DNA of 51,512 bases from Rhodobacterales bacterium 32-66-9 (GCA_002280405.1 NCDY01000005.1:1-51512); one strand, 5' to 3'. Counted from the stretch's first letter, positions 17,940-26,502 are shown. The notes: generated by a model not told the origin, from the letters alone. Made by a program: numbers and translations.

Positions 17940-18824
17940 TCAGCCCGGCCTGGTTTCGCCGAGCAGGAATGCGAGGTTGGCGGGGTTGAAGATCTCGGGC
18001 GCTTCGTAATGCGCCCAATGCTTCACCTTCTCGATCGTCAGCGTGCGCACGTCGGCGGCCAGTTCGGCGATGCGCTCGCCGGTGGTCGTGTAGTCGGGGT
18101 TGTCGTCAGGAGCGAGGATGATGAAGATCGGCACCGTGACGCCGCGCCACTCCTCCTCGGTCACGAGGTTGCGGCGGCGAACCTCCTCATTCTGAAGCAC
18201 CAGGATGTTGCCCATCGCCATCTTCATGTTGGGCTCGCGGTAGATCGCCTGGCGAAGCTGGATCAGATCGGGAATCCGGTCCTCTTCCTTGTACAGGATC
18301 GAATTGAACACCGGCTTGATGTTCTCCCAGCTCGGATCATCGACCGCCGCGTTCCGGACGGTCTTGGTCCGCGACATGGTCGCGTTGTTGATGATGAGCC
18401 CCGAAGAGGCGAGCAACGTCAGCTTCTCGACGCGCTCGGGATGATCCACCACGAGCCGGCTCGTCACCCACGCCCCGAGCGACACGCCAATGAACGACGC
18501 CTTCTCGATCCCCAGCGCGTCCATGAATGCAAGCACGTGGTTCATGTAGAACGGGATTTCATACGGCTCGTCGGGCCGATCGCTGAAGCCGCTGCCGGCC
18601 ATGTCGATGGCGAGACAGCGGAAGTGCCGGGCATGGCTTTCCAGCGTGGCGCAGAAGCATTCCCAGCTGCTGCCGGTCCCGTGGATCATGATCAGCACAG
18701 GCGCGCCCTTGGGACCCGCCTCGACATAGCGGGTACGAATGCCGCCTGCGTCCACATAGTCCTGCGAGAACGCCAGCTTCATCAGATGGCCCCAGATGCT
18801 CCGGTGGCGATATTCTTCGGTCAT
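17940..18824 (-). CDS. Alpha/beta hydrolase, meta-cleavage product hydrolase (MhpC-like)
   Basis: 294-residue serine hydrolase. The nucleophile elbow is GVSLGAW, the acid APDDNPD and the His KHWAHYE near the end, with HGTGSSWECF forming the oxyanion region. The arrangement resembles MhpC/BphD-type C-C bond hydrolases that split meta-cleavage products into an acid and a hydroxydienoate. I start at ATG 18824, which overlaps the dioxygenase stop as ATGA, showing translational coupling; a longer frame by 16 codons would lie inside that gene. Co-translation with an MhpB-like dioxygenase strongly supports this role. Confidence 0.88.
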   Translation of the reverse strand: MTEEYRHRSIWGHLMKLAFSQDYVDAGGIRTRYVEAGPKGAPVLIMIHGTGSSWECFCATLESHARHFRCLAIDMAGSGFSDRPDEPYEIPFYMNHVLAFMDALGIEKASFIGVSLGAWVTSRLVVDHPERVEKLTLLASSGLIINNATMSRTKTVRNAAVDDPSWENIKPVFNSILYKEEDRIPDLIQLRQAIYREPNMKMAMGNILVLQNEEVRRRNLVTEEEWRGVTVPIFIILAPDDNPDYTTTGERIAELAADVRTLTIEKVKHWAHYEAPEIFNPANLAFLLGETRPG

Positions 18825-19753
18825 ACGGGTTCCTCGTCGAATGCAGTGGCGCAGCCCATGCCGGTGATCCACGTGGGCACCGGGGCATAATCGGTCGTCT
18901 CGGCCGGCTTCCCCCAGGCGCCGAGCGCGGCCAGCCAGGCGCGAATTTCCTGCCCGCCGGTGCCGCCCTGCTCGAGCAGCGTGGCGTTATCCATCGCGAG
19001 CACGGGCGCGAGATCGCCGGTACGCATGCACTCCAGCAGCCAGCGATCCCATTCCTCGTTGATCGGTCCGGTCCCGCCCGCGCCGCGCCGCTTGCGCGAC
19101 GATTCCTCGCGCTGGCGGTTGAATTCCTGCACCCTGGGTCGACCGTTGATGAGATAGTCGCGGGTTTCGGCGCTCAGCCCCGGATCGGCCGGCGAGATCG
19201 ACGGCGGCGAGTGCGAAAGCCCTCCCGATCCGACCACCAGCGCACGCCCCTTTCCAGGAAAGGCGCGAATGGCATCCCCGACCGCACGGCCAAAGGCATG
19301 GCAACGGGCGAGCGTCGGCAACGGAGCCCCGCCCGAACTGATCATGATCGGGATGACGGGCGTGCGCAGGTCTGGCACCAGCGCCGCGACCGGCTGACTG
19401 ATCCCATGGTCGATCCCCATATTGTGCGACAATGCCGGGTCGAATCCGGCAGCCAGCACCTGCTCGGCGATGAAACCGGCGAGGTCGGGGCGAGACGCGA
19501 ACGGCCCCTTGGGCGAGCTGTAATCGCCGAACCCCGTCACGTTTTCGACTCCGATGCAGAAGGCGGGCATCAGGTCGAAGAAGAAGTTGCGGACGTGATC
19601 CGGACCGAACACGACCAGCACGTCGGGCATGAGGCGGGCGACTTGGTCGCCCGCGCGAAATACGGCATCGACATACGGCTTGGCCGGCCCCTCGACCGGC
19701 GAAAGATCCCAGGAAGGCGAGTGGGACATTCCCACCAGGCCTACGAGCTCCAT
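18821..19753 (-). CDS. Class III extradiol ring-cleavage dioxygenase, MhpB-like
   Basis: LigB-superfamily extradiol dioxygenase of 310 residues. Iron-site and active-site segments resembling 2,3-dihydroxyphenylpropionate 1,2-dioxygenase are visible: GMSHSPS, FGPDHVRNFFFD, NMGIDHGISQP and VGSGGLSHSPPS. It would cleave a 2,3-dihydroxyphenyl compound next to the hydroxyls using Fe(II). ATG 19753 follows GGAGGAAGGATAGGC. The hydrolase gene overlaps its stop by four bases. With the MhpA-like hydroxylase in the same operon, this forms a hydroxylate-cleave-hydrolyse sequence. Whether the natural substrate is a phenylpropionate or a larger ring remnant is open. Confidence 0.9.
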   Translation of the reverse strand: MELVGLVGMSHSPSWDLSPVEGPAKPYVDAVFRAGDQVARLMPDVLVVFGPDHVRNFFFDLMPAFCIGVENVTGFGDYSSPKGPFASRPDLAGFIAEQVLAAGFDPALSHNMGIDHGISQPVAALVPDLRTPVIPIMISSGGAPLPTLARCHAFGRAVGDAIRAFPGKGRALVVGSGGLSHSPPSISPADPGLSAETRDYLINGRPRVQEFNRQREESSRKRRGAGGTGPINEEWDRWLLECMRTGDLAPVLAMDNATLLEQGGTGGQEIRAWLAALGAWGKPAETTDYAPVPTWITGMGCATAFDEEPV

Positions 19754-19872
19754 GCCTATCCTTCCTCCATCCCCATTGCCTGGACGCGTATCAAACCGCG
19801 CGGCAGGATCCGCCTAGGCCAGCGGTGCGCAGCGCGTTAGCGCGGACTTGCGTTACGCATCATTGCGATCGC

Positions 19873-20664
19873 CTATGGCTGGGACACGCGCGCCAGCAGG
19901 GCGCGTGCACGAGCCCGCACCGGCTCGTCGATCATCGACTGGCCAATCCGAACCGCGCCATCCCCACTGTCCAACACTTGCCGCGCCCATTCTATCTCGC
20001 TCGGCCGGGGCTGGAAGCCCGACTTGATCGGCTCGATCTGGCGCGGATGGATTGCGAGCTTGCCTCCGAATCCGAGCGCGCGTGCGCCGCGCGCATCGGA
20101 TTCGGCTATCGCGGGATCGGAAAGATCGGTCGTGACCCCATCCAGTGGCGCTGGCAATTCGCCCAGGCGCGACGCCAGCACGATCTCCGCGCGCGCTGCC
20201 GCGAGCGCCTCGGGCACATGATCGCAACCCAGATCGGCGGCGTAATCGACCGAGCCGAAGGCCAGGCGCGCCACATGCCCGGATCGAGCGATCGTCCGCG
20301 CCTCGGCAATGCCGGCCGCGGTCTCGATCAGCGCGACCACGGGGCGGATCGCGGCCACCCGCATGATGTCGTCGAGACTGGCCGCCTTGGGCAGCATGAT
20401 GGCGGCGAAGGGCGATTGCGCCGCAGCCGCCAGGTCCGCCGCGTGCCACGCGGTCCCGGCGGCGTTGATCCGGACGATGACCGGCAGATCGGTGAAGCCT
20501 GCCGAAAGCGCGGCGCGCGCCGCGTCTTTATCCACCGGCGCGACCGCGTCCTCCAGATCGAGGATGATGGCGTCGGCACCGCTCGCCGCGGCCTTGGCGA
20601 ACCGCTCCGGCCTGTTCGCCGGGACGAACAAGGGGGCGACGAAGCGCAGGGCGCTCAACGCCAT
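19873..20664 (-). CDS. CitE-like acyl-CoA lyase (HpcH/HpaI family)
   Basis: 263-residue TIM-barrel protein of the citrate lyase beta/malyl-CoA lyase group. The motifs are PLFVPANRPERFAKA, DAIILDLEDAV, a VALIETAAGI strand with the metal-binding Glu, and GGKLAIHPRQ. It would cleave a 3-hydroxy-3-carboxyacyl-CoA such as citramalyl-CoA or malyl-CoA. ATG 20664 overlaps the hydratase gene by 10 bases, so the longer open frame running through that gene is not the real start. It is the fourth gene after an acyl-CoA dehydrogenase, a CaiB CoA transferase and an HTD2-type hydratase, the set known from itaconate degradation (Ict-Ich-Ccl). A 2-keto-acid aldolase function for the meta-pathway is the alternative. 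Confidence 0.85.
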   Translation of the reverse strand: MALSALRFVAPLFVPANRPERFAKAAASGADAIILDLEDAVAPVDKDAARAALSAGFTDLPVIVRINAAGTAWHAADLAAAAQSPFAAIMLPKAASLDDIMRVAAIRPVVALIETAAGIAEARTIARSGHVARLAFGSVDYAADLGCDHVPEALAAARAEIVLASRLGELPAPLDGVTTDLSDPAIAESDARGARALGFGGKLAIHPRQIEPIKSGFQPRPSEIEWARQVLDSGDGAVRIGQSMIDEPVRARARALLARVSQP

Positions 20665-21512
20665 TGTGCCGTCGCCTGCATCGCCAGCGGACCGCCGGGC
20701 CGGGCGGACCAGAGTTCCATGCTGTTGTCGATCAGCGGCCCCGCGTTGAGCGACAGCGCTTCTCCGCCGATCGCCGGCTGAACCCCTCGGAACGAGAAAT
20801 GATCGGGCGCGCGGCCGCCATTGCACCGCGCGGCGAGATGAACCAGCAACGTCGCCTGCAACGGTCCATGGACCACCAGCCCGGGATAATGTTCCTCGCC
20901 CGTCGCATAGGGTAGATCGTAATGGATCCGATGCCCGTTGAAGGTCAGCGCGGAATAGCGAAACAGCAATGGCGCGGAGGCGTCGATCGTCTCGACCGTG
21001 ACACCCTGCGGCGCCGATTCGGGCACGGGCGCGACGCTTGCGCCTGGGCCTGCCGCCTCCCGATAGACGATCGTCTGGCGCTCGCTGATGGCCAGCCCAT
21101 CGTGCCCCCTGATCTCGTGCTCCACCGTGACGAAACACAGATTGCCGCTGCGCCCCGATTTGGCGGTCACCGCGGCGACACGCGAGCGCTTGGCGACGAC
21201 ATCCCCGACGCGCAGCCCGGCGTGGAAGTCGATCGCGCTGCTCGCCCACATCCGGCGCGGCAGCGGAACCGGCGGCAGGAACCCGCCCTTGGCAGGATGC
21301 CCGTCGCCGCCGAGTTCGGTCATCGGGGCGGCGGGCTGGCACAGGCAGAAATGGATCAACGCAGGCGCCGCTTCGCCTTGCGACGCTGGTGCGCCGGGCA
21401 GATTGAGCGTCGCGTGGAACCGTGCGGCCAGCGCCGGGGTGATGACGTCCTCAGAAACTGCCTCGCGGCCGATCCATTGCCGCAGATGGTCGAGATCCAA
21501 CTCGCCGCTCAC
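20655..21512 (-). CDS. HTD2/MaoC-like acyl-CoA hydratase (mesaconyl/itaconyl-CoA hydratase-like)
   Basis: 285-residue double hot-dog protein of the HTD2/mesaconyl-C4-CoA hydratase group. The N-terminal hot-dog contains PLPRRMWASSAIDFHAGL. The C-terminal one contains LLFRYSALTFNGHRIHYD (183-199), then YPGLVVHGPLQATLL, the family's active-site block. It starts as ATGA inside the CoA transferase stop and overlaps the lyase gene. Relatives hydrate unsaturated C5 dicarboxylyl-CoAs. Position between CoA transferase and CitE lyase matches Ich in itaconate degradation. Hydration of a different short or branched enoyl-CoA is possible. Confidence 0.85.
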   Translation of the reverse strand: MSGELDLDHLRQWIGREAVSEDVITPALAARFHATLNLPGAPASQGEAAPALIHFCLCQPAAPMTELGGDGHPAKGGFLPPVPLPRRMWASSAIDFHAGLRVGDVVAKRSRVAAVTAKSGRSGNLCFVTVEHEIRGHDGLAISERQTIVYREAAGPGASVAPVPESAPQGVTVETIDASAPLLFRYSALTFNGHRIHYDLPYATGEEHYPGLVVHGPLQATLLVHLAARCNGGRAPDHFSFRGVQPAIGGEALSLNAGPLIDNSMELWSARPGGPLAMQATAQWR

Positions 21513-22609
21513 TGGGCGCCTCCCAGAGCAGGGACCGGACCGTAGCAGCGGTCCTCACCGTTCACGATCGGCGCGGGCGCCGGATAGGAAACCTGCCCCG
21601 CTGGTGTATCGACCGCGATCCGGCGCAGATGCGGGTGCGCCGCAAGCGCGGCCATGTCGTTGACGCTGGCGAAGGCGACGTCCGCGGCAGCGAGTTTATC
21701 GTGCGCCTGGTCTTCGGTCAGCCGCGCGAAGGCATCGGCCACGAGCCGATCCGTCGCCTCGCGGTTCGCCACGCGCTGCATGTTGGTGGCGAAGCGCTGA
21801 TCGCTGGCAAGCGCGGCGTCGCCGAGGAAGCGCGAGGCGAGGACCGCCCATTCGCGGTCGCTCTGGATTGAGAGGAGCATCGGCTTGCCGTCGCGGGTTT
21901 CGAACACGCCATAGGGCGCGATCGAGGGGTGGGCGAGGCCGAGGCGCTTGGGCGACTTGCCGCCCTCATGATGCAGCAGGGGAACGGTGAGCCAATCCGC
22001 CATCACGTCGAACATCGAGACCCGGATATCGGCCCCCTCGCCGCTCGTCGCGCGTCCGATCAGCGCCTCGAGGATCGCGGCATGCGCGGTCGCGCCGGTG
22101 GCGATGTCGACGATCGAGGTTCCCACGCGTGCGGGGGCTTCCGGGCCGCCGGTGACCGATGCGAGGCCAGACTCGGCCTGGATCAGCATGTCATAGGCCT
22201 TCCGCTCCGCCATCGGGCCCGTGTCGCCATAGCCGCTGATCGAGCAGACGATCAGACGCGGATGGCGCTCGCGCAGCGCTTCCGGCCCGAAACCCAGCCG
22301 CGCGAGTGCGCCGGGCTTGAGGTTCTGGACGAGGATGTCGGCTTCGGCGACCAGCGCCGCGAAGGCCGTGCGCCCCTCATCGCCCGCAAGGTCTATGACT
22401 ACCGATTCCTTGCCGCGGTTGAGCCAGACGAAATAGCTGCTCTGCCCCGCCGCGACTGCATCATAGCCGCGCGCGAAATCGCCCTCGGGCCGCTCGATCT
22501 TGATGACGCGCGCGCCTGCATCGGCAAGCCGCGAGGTGCAGAACGGCGCCGCGACCGCCTGCTCCACCGCGACGACGGTGATGCCTTCAAGCGGCAGCCG
22601 TCCGGCCAT
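21509..22609 (-). CDS. CaiB/BaiF family III CoA transferase
   Basis: 366-residue class III CoA transferase. The catalytic Asp is Asp168 in VGTSIVDIATG, with the N-terminal VVAVEQAVAAPFCTSRLADAG and SISGYGDTGP segments typical of the family. It would move CoA from a donor such as succinyl-CoA to a carboxylic acid. TGATG overlap with the preceding acyl-CoA dehydrogenase and ATGA overlap with the following hydratase indicate tight co-translation. In this context it would activate the acid released by ring cleavage, as itaconate CoA transferase does for itaconate. Confidence 0.9.
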   Translation of the reverse strand: MAGRLPLEGITVVAVEQAVAAPFCTSRLADAGARVIKIERPEGDFARGYDAVAAGQSSYFVWLNRGKESVVIDLAGDEGRTAFAALVAEADILVQNLKPGALARLGFGPEALRERHPRLIVCSISGYGDTGPMAERKAYDMLIQAESGLASVTGGPEAPARVGTSIVDIATGATAHAAILEALIGRATSGEGADIRVSMFDVMADWLTVPLLHHEGGKSPKRLGLAHPSIAPYGVFETRDGKPMLLSIQSDREWAVLASRFLGDAALASDQRFATNMQRVANREATDRLVADAFARLTEDQAHDKLAAADVAFASVNDMAALAAHPHLRRIAVDTPAGQVSYPAPAPIVNGEDRCYGPVPALGGAQ

Positions 22610-23781
22610 CAGTAGGACCTCCGCATGCCGAGGACATGTTCGGAGAGATAACTGAGGATCATGTTCGTCGAGATCGGCGCAACCTGGTAAAGCCGGGTCT
22701 CGCGGAACTTGCGCTCCACGTCATATTCCTCGGCGAACCCGAACCCTCCATGGGTCTGGACAGCCGCCTCGGCCGCAGCCCAGGAAGCATCGGCTGCAAG
22801 CATCTTGGCCATATTGGCCTGCTCGCCGCATTGCTCGCCGGATTCGAACAATTCCGCCGCATGCGTCACCATCAGCTCGGCGGCGCGCATCTGGGCATAG
22901 GCCTTGGCGATCGGGAACTGCACGCCTTGGTTCTGCCCGATCGGGCGCCCGAAAAGGTGGCGCTCATTGGCGTAACGACGCGATCGCTCGATGAACCATT
23001 TCGCGTCGCCGATGCATTCGGCCCCGATCAGGATCCGCTCTGCGTTCATGCCCGACAGGATGTAGCGGAATCCCTTGCCTTCCTCGCCGATCAGATTTTC
23101 GGCCGGCACCTCGACATTGTCGAAAAAGACTTCAGTTGTGGAGTGGTTCATCATCGTGCGGATCGGCCGGATCGTCATCCCGCCGGCTTCGCGCGCCGCA
23201 TTCATGTCGACGATGAAGATCGACAGGCCGTCGATCCCGCGCGCTACCTGGTCGCGCGGCGTGGTGCGGGCGAGCAGCAGCATCAGATCGGAATATTCGG
23301 CGCGCGAGGTCCAGATCTTCTGGCCATTGACGATATAGCGGTCGCCATCGCGCACTGCGGTCGTCTTCAGCGCCCCCGTATCGGTACCACTGCTCGGCTC
23401 GGTCACCGCGAAGGCCTGAAGGCGAAGCTCGCCGCTCGCGATCCGCGGCAGATAGGCCTGCTTCTGCTCCTCGCTGCCGTGTCTCAGCAGCGCCCCCATG
23501 ATGTACATCTGGGCATGGCACGCCGATCCGTTGCAGCCCGCGCGCTGGACTTCCTCGAGGATCGCCGCGGCAGCCGGGAGGGCGAGGCCCGATCCGCCAT
23601 ATTCTTCCGGGATCAGCGCGGCGAGGAATCCCGCATCTCCCAGCGCCTTCACGAACTCCGCGGGATAGGCCATCTCACGATCGAGCCGGCGCCAATATTC
23701 GTCCGGAAAGGATTCACACAACTTGGCGACCGCATCGCGAATTTCCGGAAAACTCGTGGCTTGCAGGCTATCGAGCGCCAT
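22609..23781 (-). CDS. Acyl-CoA dehydrogenase, FAD-dependent
   Basis: 390-residue acyl-CoA dehydrogenase. FAD/substrate motifs are AFAVTEPSSGTDTGAL, KIWTSRA and QTHGGFGFAEEYDVERKFRE. The stretch where short-chain enzymes carry the catalytic Glu (YEGT) reads LYQVAPIST, with no Glu. The base may therefore lie elsewhere, as in isovaleryl-CoA dehydrogenase. ATG 23781 follows AGGGGAC; a start ten codons earlier is unsupported. It heads a long minus-strand operon and is divergent from a LysR gene. It would introduce the double bond that the HTD2-like hydratase then hydrates. Confidence 0.88.
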   Translation of the reverse strand: MALDSLQATSFPEIRDAVAKLCESFPDEYWRRLDREMAYPAEFVKALGDAGFLAALIPEEYGGSGLALPAAAAILEEVQRAGCNGSACHAQMYIMGALLRHGSEEQKQAYLPRIASGELRLQAFAVTEPSSGTDTGALKTTAVRDGDRYIVNGQKIWTSRAEYSDLMLLLARTTPRDQVARGIDGLSIFIVDMNAAREAGGMTIRPIRTMMNHSTTEVFFDNVEVPAENLIGEEGKGFRYILSGMNAERILIGAECIGDAKWFIERSRRYANERHLFGRPIGQNQGVQFPIAKAYAQMRAAELMVTHAAELFESGEQCGEQANMAKMLAADASWAAAEAAVQTHGGFGFAEEYDVERKFRETRLYQVAPISTNMILSYLSEHVLGMRRSY

Positions 23782-23866
23782 TGGGCGTCCCCTAATTCTC
23801 GTGCGGCGCATCTGCCGCGGGCTGACTATCGAGATTTGACTACGTCTTCAGCCCCGCACGGACGAA

Positions 23867-23890
23867 TATAGTTTCAGCCAATGAGCTATA
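23867..23890. promoter_or_regulatory. Candidate LysR operator dyad TATAG-N14-CTATA
   Basis: Perfect 5-base arms TATAG and CTATA separated by 14 bases lie between the divergent LysR and acyl-CoA dehydrogenase starts. A second dyad, ATACA-CGAAT-TGTAT (23888-23902), overlaps its edge. Spacing and position fit a LysR recognition/activation site pair controlling the whole 23781-to-14781 operon. Confidence 0.5.
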
Positions 23891-23921
23891 CACGAATTGT
23901 ATGGCTCGCTATGTCCGTCGA

Positions 23922-24851
23922 ATGGATATCTCGCAGCTAAAGACGCTGATCCACGTCGCCGAGCTCGGCAGCGTCAGCAAGGCGGCGGCGCGGCTCGGCA
24001 TCGCCCAGCCCGCGCTCAGCCGGCAGATCCGGCTGATGGAAGCCGAGCTCAACGCGCCGCTTTTCACGCGCCACGGGCGGGGAATGGTCCTGACCGAACT
24101 GGGCCAGCGGTTGCTCGATCCGGCCGGCGAGATACTGGCCTCCCTCGACAAGATCCGGCGGCTCGCGGTCGAGGGCAGCACGTCGTATCTCGGGCGTGTG
24201 CGCGTGGGCGTCACGCCGACGGTGGCCGAAGTCGCGACACTCCCCCTCGTCCGCGCGATCCGCGACGCGCATCCCCAGCTATCGCTCAGCTTCACCTCGG
24301 GCTTTTCCGGGCATCTCGTCGAATGGCTCAAGCGTGGCGAGCTCGACTGCTGCGTGGCCTATGATACCCAGGAGAGCGGATTGGTGCGGACGCGCGCCAT
24401 CCTCGATGAAGCGCTCCTCCTCGTCGGCAGCAGCAAGCAGCGGCTCGCGATGGAAACGCCCGTGGCGTTCCAGTCGCTGGCTGGCGAGCAGCTCGTGCTA
24501 CCCAGCCCCGCGCATGGCCTGCGCAATATCCTCGACGCCTATGCGAGCCGCGCGGGCATCACGCTTACCTCTTCGCTCGAAGTCGATTCGCTGACTGCGA
24601 TGATCGACCTGGTTCGCGGCGGTTTCGGCATGACGATCCTGCCGCTCGCGCCGATCCATGCGCAGGTGCTGAGCGGCGCGCTGACCGCGGCGCCGCTCAT
24701 CGAGCCTGCACCCAGCCGACGCGTATTGATCGCCTATCCGGCGGACCGCCCTGCGATGCCGGCGGCGCGCTTCGTCGGCGATGCCTTCGCGCAGGTGGCG
24801 AGCGATCTGGTGCGGAGCGGCCGTTGGGCCGGTCGCATCATCGGCGATTGA
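23922..24851 (+). CDS. LysR-family transcriptional regulator
   Basis: 309-residue LysR protein. Its winged helix at 1-60 (SVSKAAARLGIAQPALSRQIRLMEAEL) belongs to the same subgroup as the other two LysR genes here. I start at ATG 23922 (MDISQLK), which matches family N-termini. An ATG 7 codons earlier lies inside the ATACA/TGTAT dyad and is less likely. Transcribed divergently from the acyl-CoA dehydrogenase/CoA transferase/hydratase/lyase operon, the arrangement of itaconate-catabolism regulators such as RipR. The effector might be the CoA-activated acid or a pathway intermediate. Confidence 0.9.
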   Translation: MDISQLKTLIHVAELGSVSKAAARLGIAQPALSRQIRLMEAELNAPLFTRHGRGMVLTELGQRLLDPAGEILASLDKIRRLAVEGSTSYLGRVRVGVTPTVAEVATLPLVRAIRDAHPQLSLSFTSGFSGHLVEWLKRGELDCCVAYDTQESGLVRTRAILDEALLLVGSSKQRLAMETPVAFQSLAGEQLVLPSPAHGLRNILDAYASRAGITLTSSLEVDSLTAMIDLVRGGFGMTILPLAPIHAQVLSGALTAAPLIEPAPSRRVLIAYPADRPAMPAARFVGDAFAQVASDLVRSGRWAGRIIGD

Positions 24852-24861
24852 GCTGGCATCC

Positions 24862-26469
24862 CTATGCCGGTGTGATGTCGAAGCCCGAATAGCCCTCGGC
24901 CGCGACCGCGTCGCATCTGGCTTCGTAGGCGGGAAAGCCAAGCAAGGGCATGAACACCCGAGATTTTCCGGGGACGTTCGCGCCTAGATACCAGGAATCG
25001 CAACTGGTATAGAGCGTGCCGGCCGCCACTGCGTTGACATGCTCGACCCATCCGTCTTGCGCGCACTGCTGCGGCTCGATCGCCTTTGCGCCGCGCGCAT
25101 CGAGATAGGCGATCATGCCGGTAATCCAGTCAACATGCTGCTCCGCGGCGATGGGAACGTTGGCGAGCACCGAGGGGCTTCCCGGACCCGCGAGGATGAA
25201 CATGTTGGGAAAACCAAGGGTGCCCACCCCCAGATAGGTGCGCGGCCCGGCGGCCCAGGCATCGCGCAGCGTCACGCCATCCCGCCCGCGAATGTCCATC
25301 GCCAGCAGCGAGCCGGTCATCGCATCGAAGCCGGTCGCGAAGATCGCCACGTCGAGCGGATATTCGATCTCGCCCGCCACCAGCCCCGTTTCGGTGAAGT
25401 GCGCGAGCGGGTTCGCCTTTACGTCGACCAGGCGGACGTGCGGCAGGTTGAATGTCTCGTAATAACCGGTGTCGATGCACATCCGCTTGCAGCCCAGAAC
25501 CTGCTTGGGGCAAAGCAGTTCGGCCGTCTGCGGGTCCTGCACCGTCGCGCGGATCTGATCACGGACGAAATCGGCGACGATCGTGTTCGCCTCGAGATCG
25601 GACCGCAGGTCGCTATAGGTGGCCTGGATCCCCATCCCGCCTTCCGCCCACCGCGCGAGAAACGCGTCGAGGCGCTCCTCCGGCGAGGCTTCGAACACCG
25701 ATTTCGGATCGGGATTGAGCCGGTCGGCACCCCGCGCGCCGACCATCTTGCGGTTGCGCCGCCGGAAATCGGCATAGTCCGTCTTTACGCGATGCACTTC
25801 CGCCGGATCGAGCGGCGCATTGCGCGCCGGGACGGTGTAGGTCGCCGTGCGCTGGAACACGGTCAGCTCCGCCGCCTGCCTGGCGATCATCGGGACCGCC
25901 TGGACCCCGGACGACCCCGTCCCGACGATACCGACGCGCTTGCCGGCAAGATCGACGCCTTCGTGCGGCCAGTGGCCGGTATGCAGGATTTGCCCGGCGA
26001 AGCGCTCCGCGCCCTCTATCCGCGGCTTCATCGCCGTGGAAAGACATCCGACCCCGAGGATGAGATAGCGCGATACTGCCGCGGAACCGTCGCTGAGCGT
26101 GAGAGTCCATGCGCCCTCTTCCGCGTCATAATGCGCCGACCGAACCTCGGTCTCGAACAGGTAGCTGCGGCGCAGGTCGAACCGGTCGGCGACATGGTTC
26201 AGATAAGCGAGGATCTCCGGCTGGCTCGCGAACTTTTCCTTCCACTCCCATTCCTGCTGGAGCGCTTCCGAGAAGCTGTACGAATATTCCATGCTCTCGA
26301 TGTCGCAGCGCGCGCCCGGGTAGCGGTTCCAGTACCAGACGCCGCCGACACCGGCGCCGCGCTCATAGCCCTGAACCGAGAGGCCCTGCTCGCGCAGCTT
26401 GTGGACGGCGTAGAGCCCCGCAAATCCTGCGCCAACCACGATTGCATCGAGTCTGATATTTTCAGCCAT
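24862..26469 (-). CDS. Baeyer-Villiger monooxygenase, cyclohexanone/phenylacetone monooxygenase-like
   Basis: Second type I BVMO, 535 residues. FAD motif GAGFAG is at 13-18, followed by GGVWYWNRYPGARCD. The fingerprint FAGQILHTGHWP is at 157-168, and GTGSSGVQ forms the NADPH fold. Unlike the BVMO at 294 it lacks the N-terminal extension and carries the HTGxWP form, so the two should accept different ketones. I start at ATG 26469 (after GAGGG), giving the family N-terminus; an upstream frame extends 30 codons without support. Divergent from the ferredoxin reductase gene. Likely oxidises an alicyclic ketone such as a ring carbonyl to a lactone. Confidence 0.9.
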   Translation of the reverse strand: MAENIRLDAIVVGAGFAGLYAVHKLREQGLSVQGYERGAGVGGVWYWNRYPGARCDIESMEYSYSFSEALQQEWEWKEKFASQPEILAYLNHVADRFDLRRSYLFETEVRSAHYDAEEGAWTLTLSDGSAAVSRYLILGVGCLSTAMKPRIEGAERFAGQILHTGHWPHEGVDLAGKRVGIVGTGSSGVQAVPMIARQAAELTVFQRTATYTVPARNAPLDPAEVHRVKTDYADFRRRNRKMVGARGADRLNPDPKSVFEASPEERLDAFLARWAEGGMGIQATYSDLRSDLEANTIVADFVRDQIRATVQDPQTAELLCPKQVLGCKRMCIDTGYYETFNLPHVRLVDVKANPLAHFTETGLVAGEIEYPLDVAIFATGFDAMTGSLLAMDIRGRDGVTLRDAWAAGPRTYLGVGTLGFPNMFILAGPGSPSVLANVPIAAEQHVDWITGMIAYLDARGAKAIEPQQCAQDGWVEHVNAVAAGTLYTSCDSWYLGANVPGKSRVFMPLLGFPAYEARCDAVAAEGYSGFDITPA

Positions 26470-26502
26470 GCCCTCATTTCGCGGCCTTGTCCGCGTTCGG
26501 CA

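Noticed and set aside
16968..18890. Antisense frame of 640 codons over the ALDH and hydrolase genes
   Set aside because: Same reason; a GC-driven shadow.
20665..21342. Extended N-terminus of the CitE-like protein
   Set aside because: The frame runs through the hydratase gene, is low-complexity Arg/Ala-rich and would give a 489-residue protein; ATG 20664 gives a complete CitE-like protein.
21509..22609. Reading this CaiB-family gene as a second alpha-methylacyl-CoA racemase
   Set aside because: It has the Asp168 transferase motif and lacks the His/Asp racemase pair seen in the gene at 40600.
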